64,000 bases of DNA from contig NZ_JUIW01000008.1 of the NCBI RefSeq assembly GCF_004151245.1, positions 186,001 to 250,000 of the forward strand. Reading direction: 5' to 3'. This document shows, piece by piece, positions 1 through 7,734 of the stretch. Within the stretch, counting starts at the first letter, position 1. Each line of letters begins with the position of its first letter. The position numbers were made by a program, and so were the translations under genes. The notes beneath the pieces are model-generated. The model was not told the origin of the DNA. It was given only the letters and a program-made list of their open reading frames with translations, and did not search any database. The stretch comes from Flavobacterium beibuense. GTDB lineage: Bacteria > Bacteroidota > Bacteroidia > Flavobacteriales > Flavobacteriaceae.

Positions 1-107
1 CATGTTTTCATAATCTTATTTTTTTAAGTTATATACCATTAAGACATTTTCAAAAAGAAAAAGTTTAAAATGGAGGAGAAAAATTTTTTAATGTAGGGTT
101 TGGGCAG

Positions 108-115
108 TACTTTTG
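108..115 (+). promoter_or_regulatory. Candidate -7 box for the copper-type cluster
   Basis: TACTTTTG matches the Bacteroidetes -7 consensus TANNTTTG. No TTG lies 17-23 bases upstream, so the -33 element is not supported. The box ends only four bases before the GTG start at 120, so transcription from it would give a leaderless or almost leaderless mRNA. Confidence 0.35.
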
Positions 116-119
116 CGCT

Positions 120-491
120 GTGAAAAAACTAATAATCATATGCTGTTTGGTAATGCTGTTTAAGCCGTTAATGCCGGTTGCAGAATACATTATTAAATAT
201 GATTATATAGCAAAGGAACTTTGTGAAAATAAAGCAAAGCCAGAGCTTCACTGTAACGGTAAATGTCACCTTATGAAAGAGCTTGCCAAAGCAGCTGAAG
301 ATGAAAAACCGGCATCACAAAAGAAAAATTCACATCAGGAAACAGAGGTCTTATTCTGTCAGTCTTCATTAGAATTTGAATTTACTCCTTTTTATATAAA
401 TACAGAAAAAGAAATATCGGTTATTTATACTAATCTGTATGTTTATTCCGGTTACTCTGCTGTATTTCATCCGCCCTCATTTATTTCTTAA
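120..491 (+). CDS. Small exported protein with CNGKCH motif, heading MbnP/peroxidase cluster
   Basis: A 123-residue protein with a GTG start. A hydrophobic N-terminus (residues 3-20) suggests a signal peptide or membrane anchor. The conserved-looking core carries C35, then HCNGKCHLM at 44-52; these Cys, His and Met side chains would suit copper binding. No enzyme domain is recognised. A Lys/Glu/Gln-rich linker follows at about residues 57-77. It precedes an MbnP-like lipoprotein and a di-haem peroxidase on the same strand, and I infer a role in metal handling from that context. The function is unknown. Leaderless initiation at GTG is possible because the -7 box is so close; the next in-frame Met is residue 12. 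Confidence 0.7.
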   Translation: MKKLIIICCLVMLFKPLMPVAEYIIKYDYIAKELCENKAKPELHCNGKCHLMKELAKAAEDEKPASQKKNSHQETEVLFCQSSLEFEFTPFYINTEKEISVIYTNLYVYSGYSAVFHPPSFIS

Positions 492-619
492 GACTTTATC
501 AGGTAGTACTCTGCTGCCAAAATTATCTGTAACTGCTTTTTAGTGGCTACAGGTTATACTTGTGCGCATAATTAATTTTATGTGCCGGGAAACATATATA
601 ATCTTAATAAATAAACACG
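492..619 (+). other. Intergenic leader before the MbnP-like gene
   Basis: A 128-base gap with no ORF, no strong hairpin and no exact TANNTTTG box. The MbnP-like gene may be co-transcribed with the small upstream gene. Confidence 0.4.
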
Positions 620-1447
620 ATGAAATTTCAGTTAAAAAATACAATAGCCGTATTGGCGTTTACTACCCTTTTTGTTTCATGCTCAAATGATGACGATTCT
701 TCTTCTGTTGTTGAAGGTACAACAGGAGATGTCGAGCTTTACTTTGATAATGGTGTTGCAGGAGATGCACTTATTTTAGGTAATACTTACACTAACTCTA
801 ATAATGAGAGCCTTACTATTAATCGTTTAAATTATATAGTAAGCAACATTGTACTTATAAAAGAAGATGGTACTGAATTTACTTACCCTAAAGAGGAAAG
901 CTATTTTGTAATTAGTGAAGAAGGTGATTTGCTTACGGTTCATTTAGAAGGAGTTCCTGCAGGAGATTACACTAAAGTAAAATTTGGAATAGGAGTAGAT
1001 GAGCAACGTTATTTACAGGGAGAGAGTGAGCAGCAAAGCTTTTGGGATTTAGCTGCCCAGTATAACCTTACCTGGACATGGTCTACAGGATATCGTTTTA
1101 TCAACTTTGAAGGAACTTATACTTCACCGGCTGTTGAAGGTGAAAAAACATTCCAGGTGCATCAGGGAAGCAACTCAGCTATCGATAATTACAGGGAAGT
1201 TACTTTAACTCTGCCCACAACAGCAAGGGTAAGGGAGGATGAAATGCCTAATATACACTTAAAAACCGATGCTAATGTAATATTAGATGGTGTTAATAAA
1301 ATTAAACTGGCAGATAATATAAATGAAGCACAAACGGGTACTGCTATAATGGGAGGTGAAAATCTTATAAGTATTGCAGAAAACACGTTACAGATGTTTG
1401 CTGTAGATCACGTGCACAACGGTAGCCACACAGGTCACGGAGAATAA
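620..1447 (+). CDS. MbnP-like lipoprotein (putative copper-binding)
   Basis: A 275-residue lipoprotein: signal peptide ending in a lipobox with C21, then an Asp/Ser-rich tether. The body has hallmarks of the MbnP family: W142, the W152/W154 pair followed by GYRF at 157-160, and a His-rich C-terminal tail containing DHVHNGSHTGHG. In methanotrophs MbnP is a periplasmic copper protein in which a Trp is oxidised to kynurenine by the di-haem protein MbnH (known for the family). Here a di-haem MauG-type protein is encoded directly downstream, so an MbnP/MbnH-like pair is likely. It is probably anchored on the periplasmic or outer-membrane side. The family call is fairly confident; copper binding is inferred. 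Confidence 0.8.
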   Translation: MKFQLKNTIAVLAFTTLFVSCSNDDDSSSVVEGTTGDVELYFDNGVAGDALILGNTYTNSNNESLTINRLNYIVSNIVLIKEDGTEFTYPKEESYFVISEEGDLLTVHLEGVPAGDYTKVKFGIGVDEQRYLQGESEQQSFWDLAAQYNLTWTWSTGYRFINFEGTYTSPAVEGEKTFQVHQGSNSAIDNYREVTLTLPTTARVREDEMPNIHLKTDANVILDGVNKIKLADNINEAQTGTAIMGGENLISIAENTLQMFAVDHVHNGSHTGHGE

Positions 1448-1494
1448 TTGATAATGCCCTGCTATATAATGTGGTGGGGCTTAATCTCTTTACT

Positions 1495-2538
1495 ATGAGG
1501 ACAATTATTTTAATACTATCGTTTGCCTGTCTTTTTATATCCTGCTCTAAAGAAGAGGAATATACAGAGATAAACAAATCTATTGATTTTCAGGTTCCTG
1601 TAAATTTTCCTGTTTTGGCTCAGGACATAGAACATAACTGGCCAACCGAAAAAGGATTTGAACTGGGGAGGAAACTGTTTTATGACGGAAGACTATCTGC
1701 AGATAATACCATTTCCTGTTCTTTTTGCCATGAGCAGGCTTCCGCTTTTACACATCACGGACATGACTTTAGTCACGGTATAAATGATTTAGTTGGTGTA
1801 CGGAATGCTCCTGCTGTTCAAAATATGGCTTTTCAGAGTGAGTATTTTTATGATGGGGCTTCAAACAGTATAGAAATGCTTTCCATAGCACCTATACATA
1901 ACCCTGTTGAGATGAATGAAACACTTGAAAATGTTGTTTTGAAGCTAAAGCAGGATCCGGAATATATAAGGCTTTTTGGAGTTGCCTTTGATAATGGTGA
2001 GGTATCGTCCGGAAATGTGTTGAAAGCCTTGGGGCAGTTTATGACGATGATGGTTTCGGCAAATTCCCGTTATGATAAGCATGTAAGAAATGAGCCGGGA
2101 GGTGATTTTAGCCAGCAGGAACAATATGGTATGGAGCTGTTTCAGCAAAATTGTACTGTTTGCCATAAAACCGATTTGTTTACGGATAGTGCATTTCGCA
2201 ATAACGGTTTACCACCTAACCCTAACTTAAACGACTTAGGAAGGGAAACGGTAACAGGTTTTGCAGCCGACAGGCATAAGTTTAAGGTGCCAAGCCTGCG
2301 CAATGTGGAGCTTACCGCGCCCTATATGCATGATGGTCGCTTTGGTTCGTTACAGTCGGTACTTAATTTTTACTCAAGCGGGTTGGTCGATTCGGCTACG
2401 CTGGATGAGGAACTAAAGCATGAAGGAGTGCTGGGTATCCCGCTCACTCAGGAAGAAAAGGAGGCGCTTATAGCGTTCCTAAAAACACTTACCGATGAGG
2501 AGTATATAAATAACTCGATGTTTTATTATCAAACATAA
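1495..2538 (+). CDS. Di-haem cytochrome c peroxidase / MauG-MbnH family lipoprotein
   Basis: 347 residues from the ATG at 1495. An earlier in-frame GTG at 1471 would put extra residues before a good lipoprotein signal, so I prefer 1495. The lipobox Cys is C17. Two c-type haem sites are visible: CSFCH at 75-79 and CTVCH at 220-224, the spacing expected for bacterial cytochrome c peroxidase/MauG proteins. Such proteins reduce peroxide or, in the MauG/MbnH branch, oxidise Trp residues of a partner. The adjacent MbnP-like gene favours the MbnH role, though a plain peroxidase is possible. It starts 47 bases after the MbnP stop and ends four bases before the next gene, so the three genes form an operon. 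Confidence 0.85.
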   Translation: MRTIILILSFACLFISCSKEEEYTEINKSIDFQVPVNFPVLAQDIEHNWPTEKGFELGRKLFYDGRLSADNTISCSFCHEQASAFTHHGHDFSHGINDLVGVRNAPAVQNMAFQSEYFYDGASNSIEMLSIAPIHNPVEMNETLENVVLKLKQDPEYIRLFGVAFDNGEVSSGNVLKALGQFMTMMVSANSRYDKHVRNEPGGDFSQQEQYGMELFQQNCTVCHKTDLFTDSAFRNNGLPPNPNLNDLGRETVTGFAADRHKFKVPSLRNVELTAPYMHDGRFGSLQSVLNFYSSGLVDSATLDEELKHEGVLGIPLTQEEKEALIAFLKTLTDEEYINNSMFYYQT

Positions 2539-2542
2539 TTAA

Positions 2543-3496
2543 ATGAAAAACTATATAATAGGCATACTGCTTCTTGTGTCGCAAATGTTTTATGCCAAAA
2601 CAGAAAAAGATACACTTTATCCAAATTTCAGGCAGTATATGTTTGAATTTGAAGATTTTTGTGATGCCTGCGGATGTTCAGCCAGCGGGGGAGGTATGGG
2701 GTTCAGTTCCATGCTCGATCAAAATTTTGTAGGGATACGATATATGTATCAAAGCTATTCAAGCCGAGAAGGTATTTTTAATAATTCACCATGGATAGAC
2801 GAGAACTTTAATACAATACAGGTCTGGGCAAGAATACCTGTGGCAAAAAACATACAGGTTTCGGCATTGATGCCTTATCACTTTAATAGCCGTACTCCTT
2901 CAACAGGAAAACAGTCAATAGACGGCATAGGTGATATTACGGTGTTGGGTTTTTATACAGTTTATCAAAACAAGGCAGATACGTTAGCATTTACACATAC
3001 GCTTCAGGCAGGTGCAGGGGTTAAGGCTCCTACAGGTACTTATAACAGCGCTAATAATGGTAGTGTTAACCCGAGCTTTCAGTTGGGTACCGGTAGTTGG
3101 GATTACCTTCTTGCAGCCGAATATGTTGTGAAGCATAAACAATGGGGTTTTAATGCCATGCTTAATTATGTATTCAAAACTGAAAATAATGAAAACTATC
3201 AGTTTGGTGACCAGTTTAATTATGCAGGTACATTCTTTTATGTGATAGAGAAGCAAAAGTTTACACTTGTGCCTCAGGCTGGGCTGGCGGGAGAAGTTTA
3301 TGCTTCAAACAGGCAGTATGGTGAAGATGTGCCCAACACAAAAGGAGATATCCTTTTTGGAAGGGGAGGTTTTGAGGTTGGCATGAACAAATTTTCTTTT
3401 GGGGTAAACGGAATGTTGCCCATAAACCAAAATCTTACGGGAGGTAAAGTGGAGGCAAATTACCGATTGGCTTTAAATCTTAATTATAGCTTATAA
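2543..3496 (+). CDS. Outer-membrane beta-barrel protein with CxxCxC motif
   Basis: 317 residues with a cleavable signal peptide (about 1-18). After it comes an acidic, Cys-rich segment CDACGCSASGG at 40-50, giving a CxxCxC arrangement (C40, C43, C45) that could bind a metal. The rest is alternating aromatic/polar strands, ending in NLNYSL, typical of an outer-membrane barrel with a C-terminal beta signal. It starts four bases after the peroxidase stop and is the last gene of the MbnP-type operon. I infer that it is the outer-membrane channel or assembly partner of that operon. The substrate is unknown. Confidence 0.65.
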   Translation: MKNYIIGILLLVSQMFYAKTEKDTLYPNFRQYMFEFEDFCDACGCSASGGGMGFSSMLDQNFVGIRYMYQSYSSREGIFNNSPWIDENFNTIQVWARIPVAKNIQVSALMPYHFNSRTPSTGKQSIDGIGDITVLGFYTVYQNKADTLAFTHTLQAGAGVKAPTGTYNSANNGSVNPSFQLGTGSWDYLLAAEYVVKHKQWGFNAMLNYVFKTENNENYQFGDQFNYAGTFFYVIEKQKFTLVPQAGLAGEVYASNRQYGEDVPNTKGDILFGRGGFEVGMNKFSFGVNGMLPINQNLTGGKVEANYRLALNLNYSL

Positions 3497-3526
3497 AAAA
3501 AGGAACCTAAATGGTTCCTTTTTTGT
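3495..3526. terminator. Bidirectional terminator between MbnP operon and lysS
   Basis: Inverted repeat AAGGAACC / GGTTCCTT with a five-base loop, A-run on one side and T-run on the other. It lies between convergent genes and can serve both. Confidence 0.85.
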
Positions 3527-3540
3527 TTGTGTATAAAATG

Positions 3541-5235
3541 TTATCCTTTAAATTCTACAGTTTTTACATCACCTTCTACAAGCACTCTTACAAGTCCGTG
3601 TTTTGAAAGGCCTTTCATTGCAGCATCCCATTTTTTACCACTTAGTCCGGCTTCGGCTTTAAGAGCATCTAAAGCTAATGATGTACTGGTTTTAAGTATC
3701 TCTGCAATAAGTTTTTCGTCTTCCGTAAGTTCAGGCCCTTTTTTCTCAGGTCTCATTTGAGGGAAGAACAGTACTTCCTGGATAGACTGATTGTTAGTTA
3801 AAAACATTATTAACCTGTCCATACCAATACCAAGACCTGATGTAGGAGGCATACCATATTCTAAAGCTCTAAGGAAGTCAAAGTCTATAAACTGACCAGC
3901 TTCATCATCACCTCTTTCGGCAAGCTTAAGCTGAGCTTCAAAACGCTCTCTCTGGTCAATAGGATCGTTAAGTTCAGAATAAGCATTAGCTATTTCCTTA
4001 CCGCAAACCATAAGCTCAAAACGCTCTGTAAGCTCCGGATTTTCACGGTGCTCTTTACAAAGTGGACTCATCTCTTTTGGATAGTCGGTAATAAATGTTG
4101 GCTGTATAAAGTTACCTTCACATTTCTCACCAAAAATCTCATCGATAAGTTTTCCTTTACCCATAGTCTCATCAACCTCGATACCCATACCTTTAGCAGC
4201 TTCAAAAATCTCTGCTTCAGTTTTTCCGGTAATATCAAACCCGGTAAACTGCTTAATGGCGTCAGTCATGGTAACTCTTGCATAAGGAGCTTTGAAATCT
4301 ACCGTATGCTCACCAAATGTAGCTTTGGTGGTTCCATTAACAGCAGTAGCACAGTGCTCAAGCAGGTTTTCGGTAAACTCCATCATCCAGTTGTAGTCTT
4401 TGTAGGCTACATATATTTCCATTGCAGTAAACTCAGGGTTATGGGTTCTGTCCATACCTTCGTTACGGAAGTTTTTACTAAACTCATACACACCGTCAAA
4501 ACCACCTACAATAAGCCTTTTAAGATAAAGCTCATTAGCTATCCTCATATATAGAGGGATGTCCAGTGAGTTGTGGTGTGTTACAAATGGTCTTGCCGCT
4601 GCTCCTCCCGGAATAGGTTGTAATACAGGTGTTTCTACCTCAAAGTAACCTTTGTCGTTAAAGAAGCTTCTCATGGCGTTAAACAGTTTTGTTCTTTTAA
4701 CGAAAACCTCTTTAACCTGAGGGTTAACCACTAAGTCTACATAACGCTGACGGTAACGTAGCTCAGGGTCGCTAAAACTGTCGTAAACTTTTCCTTCTGC
4801 ATCTGTTTTAGGCATAGGAAGCGGGCGAAGCGTTTTACTTAAAAGAGTAAAATCGTTTACACGAACTGATTTTTCTCCAACCTGGGTGGTGAAAAGAGTA
4901 CCTTCCACACCAATAAAGTCACCAAGGTCAATAAGTTTTTTAAATACCTCGTTGTATTTTGTTTTGTCCTCATCAGGACAAATTTCATCTCTGTTGATGT
5001 AAATCTGTACACGGCCTTCACTATCCTGTATTTCGGCAAAAGAAGCTTTACCCTGAATACGGAACGACATAACACGTCCGGCAATAACAACCTTCTTACC
5101 TTCAGCAAAATCTTCCTTAACCTGTTTAGACGTGTGGTCTACAGGAAATAAATTAGCGGGATACGGATTGATGCCGAGATTTCTCAGCGAGTCCAGTTTT
5201 TCTCTACGGATGATTTCTTGTTCTGAAAGCTGCAT
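3541..5235 (-). CDS. lysS: Lysyl-tRNA synthetase (class II)
   Basis: Charges tRNA-Lys in the cytoplasm. 564 residues from the ATG at 5235; a longer frame exists, but the homologous N-terminus MQLSEQEIIRREKL and the promoter at 5259-5288 place the start here. An OB-fold anticodon-binding domain (about 50-150) is followed by the class II core with RYRQRYVDL, motif 2 (FRNEGMDRTHNPEFT) and motif 3 (GLGIGMDRL). A C-terminal extension of about 70 residues (from roughly KKGPELTEDEKL onward) goes beyond the usual end of about 500 residues and is common in Bacteroidetes LysS. Convergent with the MbnP operon and divergent from the lipoprotein gene at 5374. Confidence 0.97.
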   Translation of the reverse strand: MQLSEQEIIRREKLDSLRNLGINPYPANLFPVDHTSKQVKEDFAEGKKVVIAGRVMSFRIQGKASFAEIQDSEGRVQIYINRDEICPDEDKTKYNEVFKKLIDLGDFIGVEGTLFTTQVGEKSVRVNDFTLLSKTLRPLPMPKTDAEGKVYDSFSDPELRYRQRYVDLVVNPQVKEVFVKRTKLFNAMRSFFNDKGYFEVETPVLQPIPGGAAARPFVTHHNSLDIPLYMRIANELYLKRLIVGGFDGVYEFSKNFRNEGMDRTHNPEFTAMEIYVAYKDYNWMMEFTENLLEHCATAVNGTTKATFGEHTVDFKAPYARVTMTDAIKQFTGFDITGKTEAEIFEAAKGMGIEVDETMGKGKLIDEIFGEKCEGNFIQPTFITDYPKEMSPLCKEHRENPELTERFELMVCGKEIANAYSELNDPIDQRERFEAQLKLAERGDDEAGQFIDFDFLRALEYGMPPTSGLGIGMDRLIMFLTNNQSIQEVLFFPQMRPEKKGPELTEDEKLIAEILKTSTSLALDALKAEAGLSGKKWDAAMKGLSKHGLVRVLVEGDVKTVEFKG

Positions 5236-5258
5236 GATTATTAATGTTTTTAAGCCCG

Positions 5259-5288
5259 CAAAGATAATCATTATTAACAAATAATCAA
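5259..5288 (-). promoter_or_regulatory. lysS promoter
   Basis: On the minus strand TTG (5288-5286), a 19-base spacer and TATCTTTG (5266-5259): an exact match to the flavobacterial -33/-7 consensus. Predicted leader of roughly 15-20 bases. Confidence 0.65.
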
Positions 5289-5316
5289 TTTGCATTTTTA
5301 ACTGTATCAGGACTTT

Positions 5317-5345
5317 TTGTTAGCTTTTAAAAAAGATTATATTTG
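5317..5345 (+). promoter_or_regulatory. Promoter of the Met-rich lipoprotein gene
   Basis: TTG (5317-5319), an 18-base spacer and TATATTTG (5338-5345), an exact consensus match. It is divergent from the lysS promoter, with the two -33 boxes about 30 bases apart. Confidence 0.65.
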
Positions 5346-5373
5346 GCTCATTAACAAAAACAAACACCTTAAT

Positions 5374-6108
5374 ATGAAAACAAAATTACTTTTAGCGTTC
5401 AGTCTTTTCTTGTCACTGTTTGCTACTTCCTGCAACTTTACAGAAACACTGGTTATAAACGAAGATGGTAGCGGTACCATGACATTAGCTATGGACGCCT
5501 CTCAGCTAATGGCTATGGCAGGTGAAGAAATGACAAAGGAAACAGGAGGTGAGCGTATGGATACTATTATAAATTTTAAGGAACTTCTTGAAGAACATAA
5601 AGATAGTATTGCTATGCTGCCTGAAAAGGAAAGAAAGATGATGCAGGCGTTTTCTAATATGAAAATGAAAATGTTGATGGATCCTGCTACAACCGAATTT
5701 AAATTTGATATGATAACGGATTTTAAAGGAGTTAACGAACTTCAGGATATGATGAAGCTTATGAAGGAAGTTAAAAATATGCAGGGAGGAGCTAATGAGC
5801 AGGATGGTATGCCTGATGCTTTTAAAAATGATTCGGAAGTAAGCTATTTTTATAATGGTAAAAAGTTTATTAAAAAAATAACTATGCCTGCCGAAATAGA
5901 ACAAATTCCTGATAGCCTTGCAATGTATATGGCTATGTTTGAAAGTTCTAAATATGTAATGAATTATAAGTTTCCTAAAAGAATCAAGTCGGTGTCAAAT
6001 TCTGCTGCCGTAATTAGTGAAGACAGAAAATCAGTTACCGTTACATATACTCTTAGCGATTATTATGTTGATCCTAAAAATATGGGGATTGAGGTAAATT
6101 TTGAATAA
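5374..6108 (+). CDS. Methionine-rich lipoprotein, function unknown
   Basis: 244 residues from the ATG at 5374, chosen because it opens directly on a lipoprotein signal peptide with lipobox Cys C20; an upstream in-frame start would overlap the promoter. Residues 35-150 are unusually rich in Met, with runs such as RKMMQAFSNMKMKMLMD and DMMKLMKEVKNM, and are probably helical. The C-terminal third looks beta-rich (TVTYTLSDYYV). I recognise no domain. It has its own promoter and a terminator, so it is monocistronic. Predicted location: membrane-anchored, periplasmic side. The Met clusters could bind Cu(I) or mediate packing; this is speculation. Confidence 0.75.
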   Translation: MKTKLLLAFSLFLSLFATSCNFTETLVINEDGSGTMTLAMDASQLMAMAGEEMTKETGGERMDTIINFKELLEEHKDSIAMLPEKERKMMQAFSNMKMKMLMDPATTEFKFDMITDFKGVNELQDMMKLMKEVKNMQGGANEQDGMPDAFKNDSEVSYFYNGKKFIKKITMPAEIEQIPDSLAMYMAMFESSKYVMNYKFPKRIKSVSNSAAVISEDRKSVTVTYTLSDYYVDPKNMGIEVNFE

Positions 6109-6131
6109 TTTATATTTATACACAATATATA

Positions 6132-6157
6132 AGAGGTGCTTTAAGCACCTCTTTTTA
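6132..6157 (+). terminator. Terminator of the Met-rich lipoprotein gene
   Basis: Stem AGAGGTGCTT / AAGCACCTCT with a minimal loop, followed by TTTTT. Confidence 0.85.
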
Positions 6158-6172
6158 TTGGTTTAAGTTTTG

Positions 6173-6180
6173 TAATTTTG
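6173..6180 (+). promoter_or_regulatory. Candidate -7 box for lipB
   Basis: TAATTTTG fits TANNTTTG, 22 bases before the lipB start. No TTG is found at the proper distance because the upstream terminator occupies that region. Confidence 0.35.
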
Positions 6181-6201
6181 TAGTCAACTTATTTTACTGC
6201 T

Positions 6202-6930
6202 ATGAATAAACAAGTAAAGTTCCTGGATTTAGGAATGAAAGATTATAAAGAGGTATGGGATTTTCAGGAAAGTCTTTTTAGCGGAATACTTGATGTGAAG
6301 ATTAAAAACAGGAGGGAAGAGCGTAATGATGATACGCCTAATTACCTTTTGTTTACACAGCATCCTCATGTTTATACATTAGGGAAAAGCGGAGATATAG
6401 AAAACCTGTTGCTTAACGAAAAGCAGTTGGAGAGTAAAGGGGCTACTTTTTATAAAATAAACAGGGGAGGCGATATTACCTATCACGGCCCCGGTCAGGT
6501 TGTAGGGTACCCAATATTGGATCTTGAAAACTTCTTTACCGATATACACAAATACCTTCGCTTTTTAGAAGAAGTGATTATAAAGGTAATGGCCGACTAT
6601 GGTCTTAACGGGGTTAGGAGTGAAGGAGAAACCGGAGTGTGGCTTGACGTAGGCACTCCTTTTGCCAGAAAGATATGTGCGATGGGTGTTAGGGCTTCAA
6701 GATGGGTAACCATGCATGGTTTTGCTTTTAATGTAAATGCCGACTTAGGCTATTTTGATAATATTATCCCGTGTGGAATAAAGGATAAAGCTGTAACTTC
6801 CCTAAATGTTGAGTTAAGGGTGGATAAAGTTGATGAAGAAGAAATAAAGAAAAAGATACTTAAATACTTTGTTGAGCTTTTTGAAGCAGAGATTGTAAAT
6901 GCCGAAGCAGAGCAATTGCTTAAAGTTTAA
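6202..6930 (+). CDS. lipB: Octanoyl-ACP:protein N-octanoyltransferase
   Basis: Transfers octanoate from acyl carrier protein to the lipoyl domains of 2-oxoacid dehydrogenases, the first step of lipoate assembly, in the cytoplasm. 242 residues. Family motifs are clear: RGGDITYHGPGQ at 88-99, K157 in the RKICAMGV stretch and the catalytic Cys C191 in IIPCGIKDKAVTSL. The stop codon abuts the stop of the convergent rnhB with no bases between, so there is no room for a separate terminator. No lipA is in view. Confidence 0.96.
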   Translation: MNKQVKFLDLGMKDYKEVWDFQESLFSGILDVKIKNRREERNDDTPNYLLFTQHPHVYTLGKSGDIENLLLNEKQLESKGATFYKINRGGDITYHGPGQVVGYPILDLENFFTDIHKYLRFLEEVIIKVMADYGLNGVRSEGETGVWLDVGTPFARKICAMGVRASRWVTMHGFAFNVNADLGYFDNIIPCGIKDKAVTSLNVELRVDKVDEEEIKKKILKYFVELFEAEIVNAEAEQLLKV

Positions 6931-7536
6931 TTATAATCCGAAATCAAGTTCTAACTGATCTGGTAATAGCCTGAATGATTTGCGATGGTATTTGGTAATG
7001 CCGTATTTTTTAATCGCTTCACGGTGCTCTACTGTTGGGTAGCCTTTATTTTTTTTCCAGTTATACATTGGATATTCTTCATGAATACGGTTCATGTATT
7101 CGTCTCTATATGTTTTAGCTAAAACTGAAGCTGCTGCAATACTTAAAAACTTACTGTCTCCCTTTACTATACAACTGTAAGGAATATTGTTTACAGGTTT
7201 AAATCTGTTTCCGTCTACGATAATGTAGTGAGGTACAGGCTCAAGTTTAGTAATGCATTCCTGCATTGCTCTTATTGAGGCGTTTAAAATATTTATTTCG
7301 TCAATAATGTCTGGCTCGATGTTTGTTACGTGATAACAAAGGGCTTTTTCTTCAATTAAAGGACGAAGAAAATCCCTGGTTTTTTCGGTTAATTGTTTAG
7401 AATCGTTAAGTAATTTTAATTCAAAGTCTTCCGGGAGAATAACAGCTGCTGCGGTAACCGGGCCGGCAAGGCATCCTCTTCCTGCTTCATCTGTACCTGT
7501 TTCAATAGGGTGCTCTGAAAATTTTAATGATAACAT
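6931..7536 (-). CDS. rnhB: Ribonuclease HII
   Basis: Removes RNA from RNA-DNA hybrids and single ribonucleotides from DNA. 201 residues, normal for the family. The N-terminal GTDEAGRG motif supplies D16 and E17 of the metal site; IIVDGNRF and [21 protein letters not shown] are further type II signatures. The predicted promoter is the TACATTTG box upstream (minus strand, 7582-7575). It converges on lipB with directly abutting stop codons. Confidence 0.96.
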   Translation of the reverse strand: MLSLKFSEHPIETGTDEAGRGCLAGPVTAAAVILPEDFELKLLNDSKQLTEKTRDFLRPLIEEKALCYHVTNIEPDIIDEINILNASIRAMQECITKLEPVPHYIIVDGNRFKPVNNIPYSCIVKGDSKFLSIAAASVLAKTYRDEYMNRIHEEYPMYNWKKNKGYPTVEHREAIKKYGITKYHRKSFRLLPDQLELDFGL

Positions 7537-7574
7537 AAACCGAATTGTTGCTTTTTTTCGTAAATAACTATACG

Positions 7575-7582
7575 CAAATGTA
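7575..7582 (-). promoter_or_regulatory. Candidate -7 box for rnhB
   Basis: Minus-strand TACATTTG fits TANNTTTG about 40 bases before the rnhB start. No -33 TTG at the right distance. Confidence 0.35.
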
Positions 7583-7633
7583 GTTTAGTTGCGTTAAAAT
7601 TAAAATTAATACCGGTTAATTTATATTTATTTA

Positions 7634-7641
7634 TATTTTTG
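7634..7641 (+). promoter_or_regulatory. Candidate -7 box for the first S8 protease gene
   Basis: TATTTTTG fits TANNTTTG and would give a leader of about 85 bases. A CGGTTAA heptamer lies just upstream at 7613-7619 and recurs upstream of the next two transcription units. Confidence 0.35.
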
Positions 7642-7734
7642 CGAATCTTATTTTCAAGTTGTTAGAAGTTTAGCTTTTTGAAAATGAGTTTATCTATTGA
7701 TTGATTTGTTTATTTTAAATTATTTAAAACAGTT

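Noticed and set aside
70-96. Eight-codon ORF with an internal GGAGGAG and an ATG-TAG pair
   Set aside because: It lies upstream of the -7 box, so it is probably not transcribed with the downstream gene; likely chance.
3527-3760. Plus-strand frame antisense to lysS
   Set aside because: Ser/Phe-rich shadow of the lysS reverse strand; similar antisense frames over rpoB, rpoC, mutL and tuf were rejected for the same reason.
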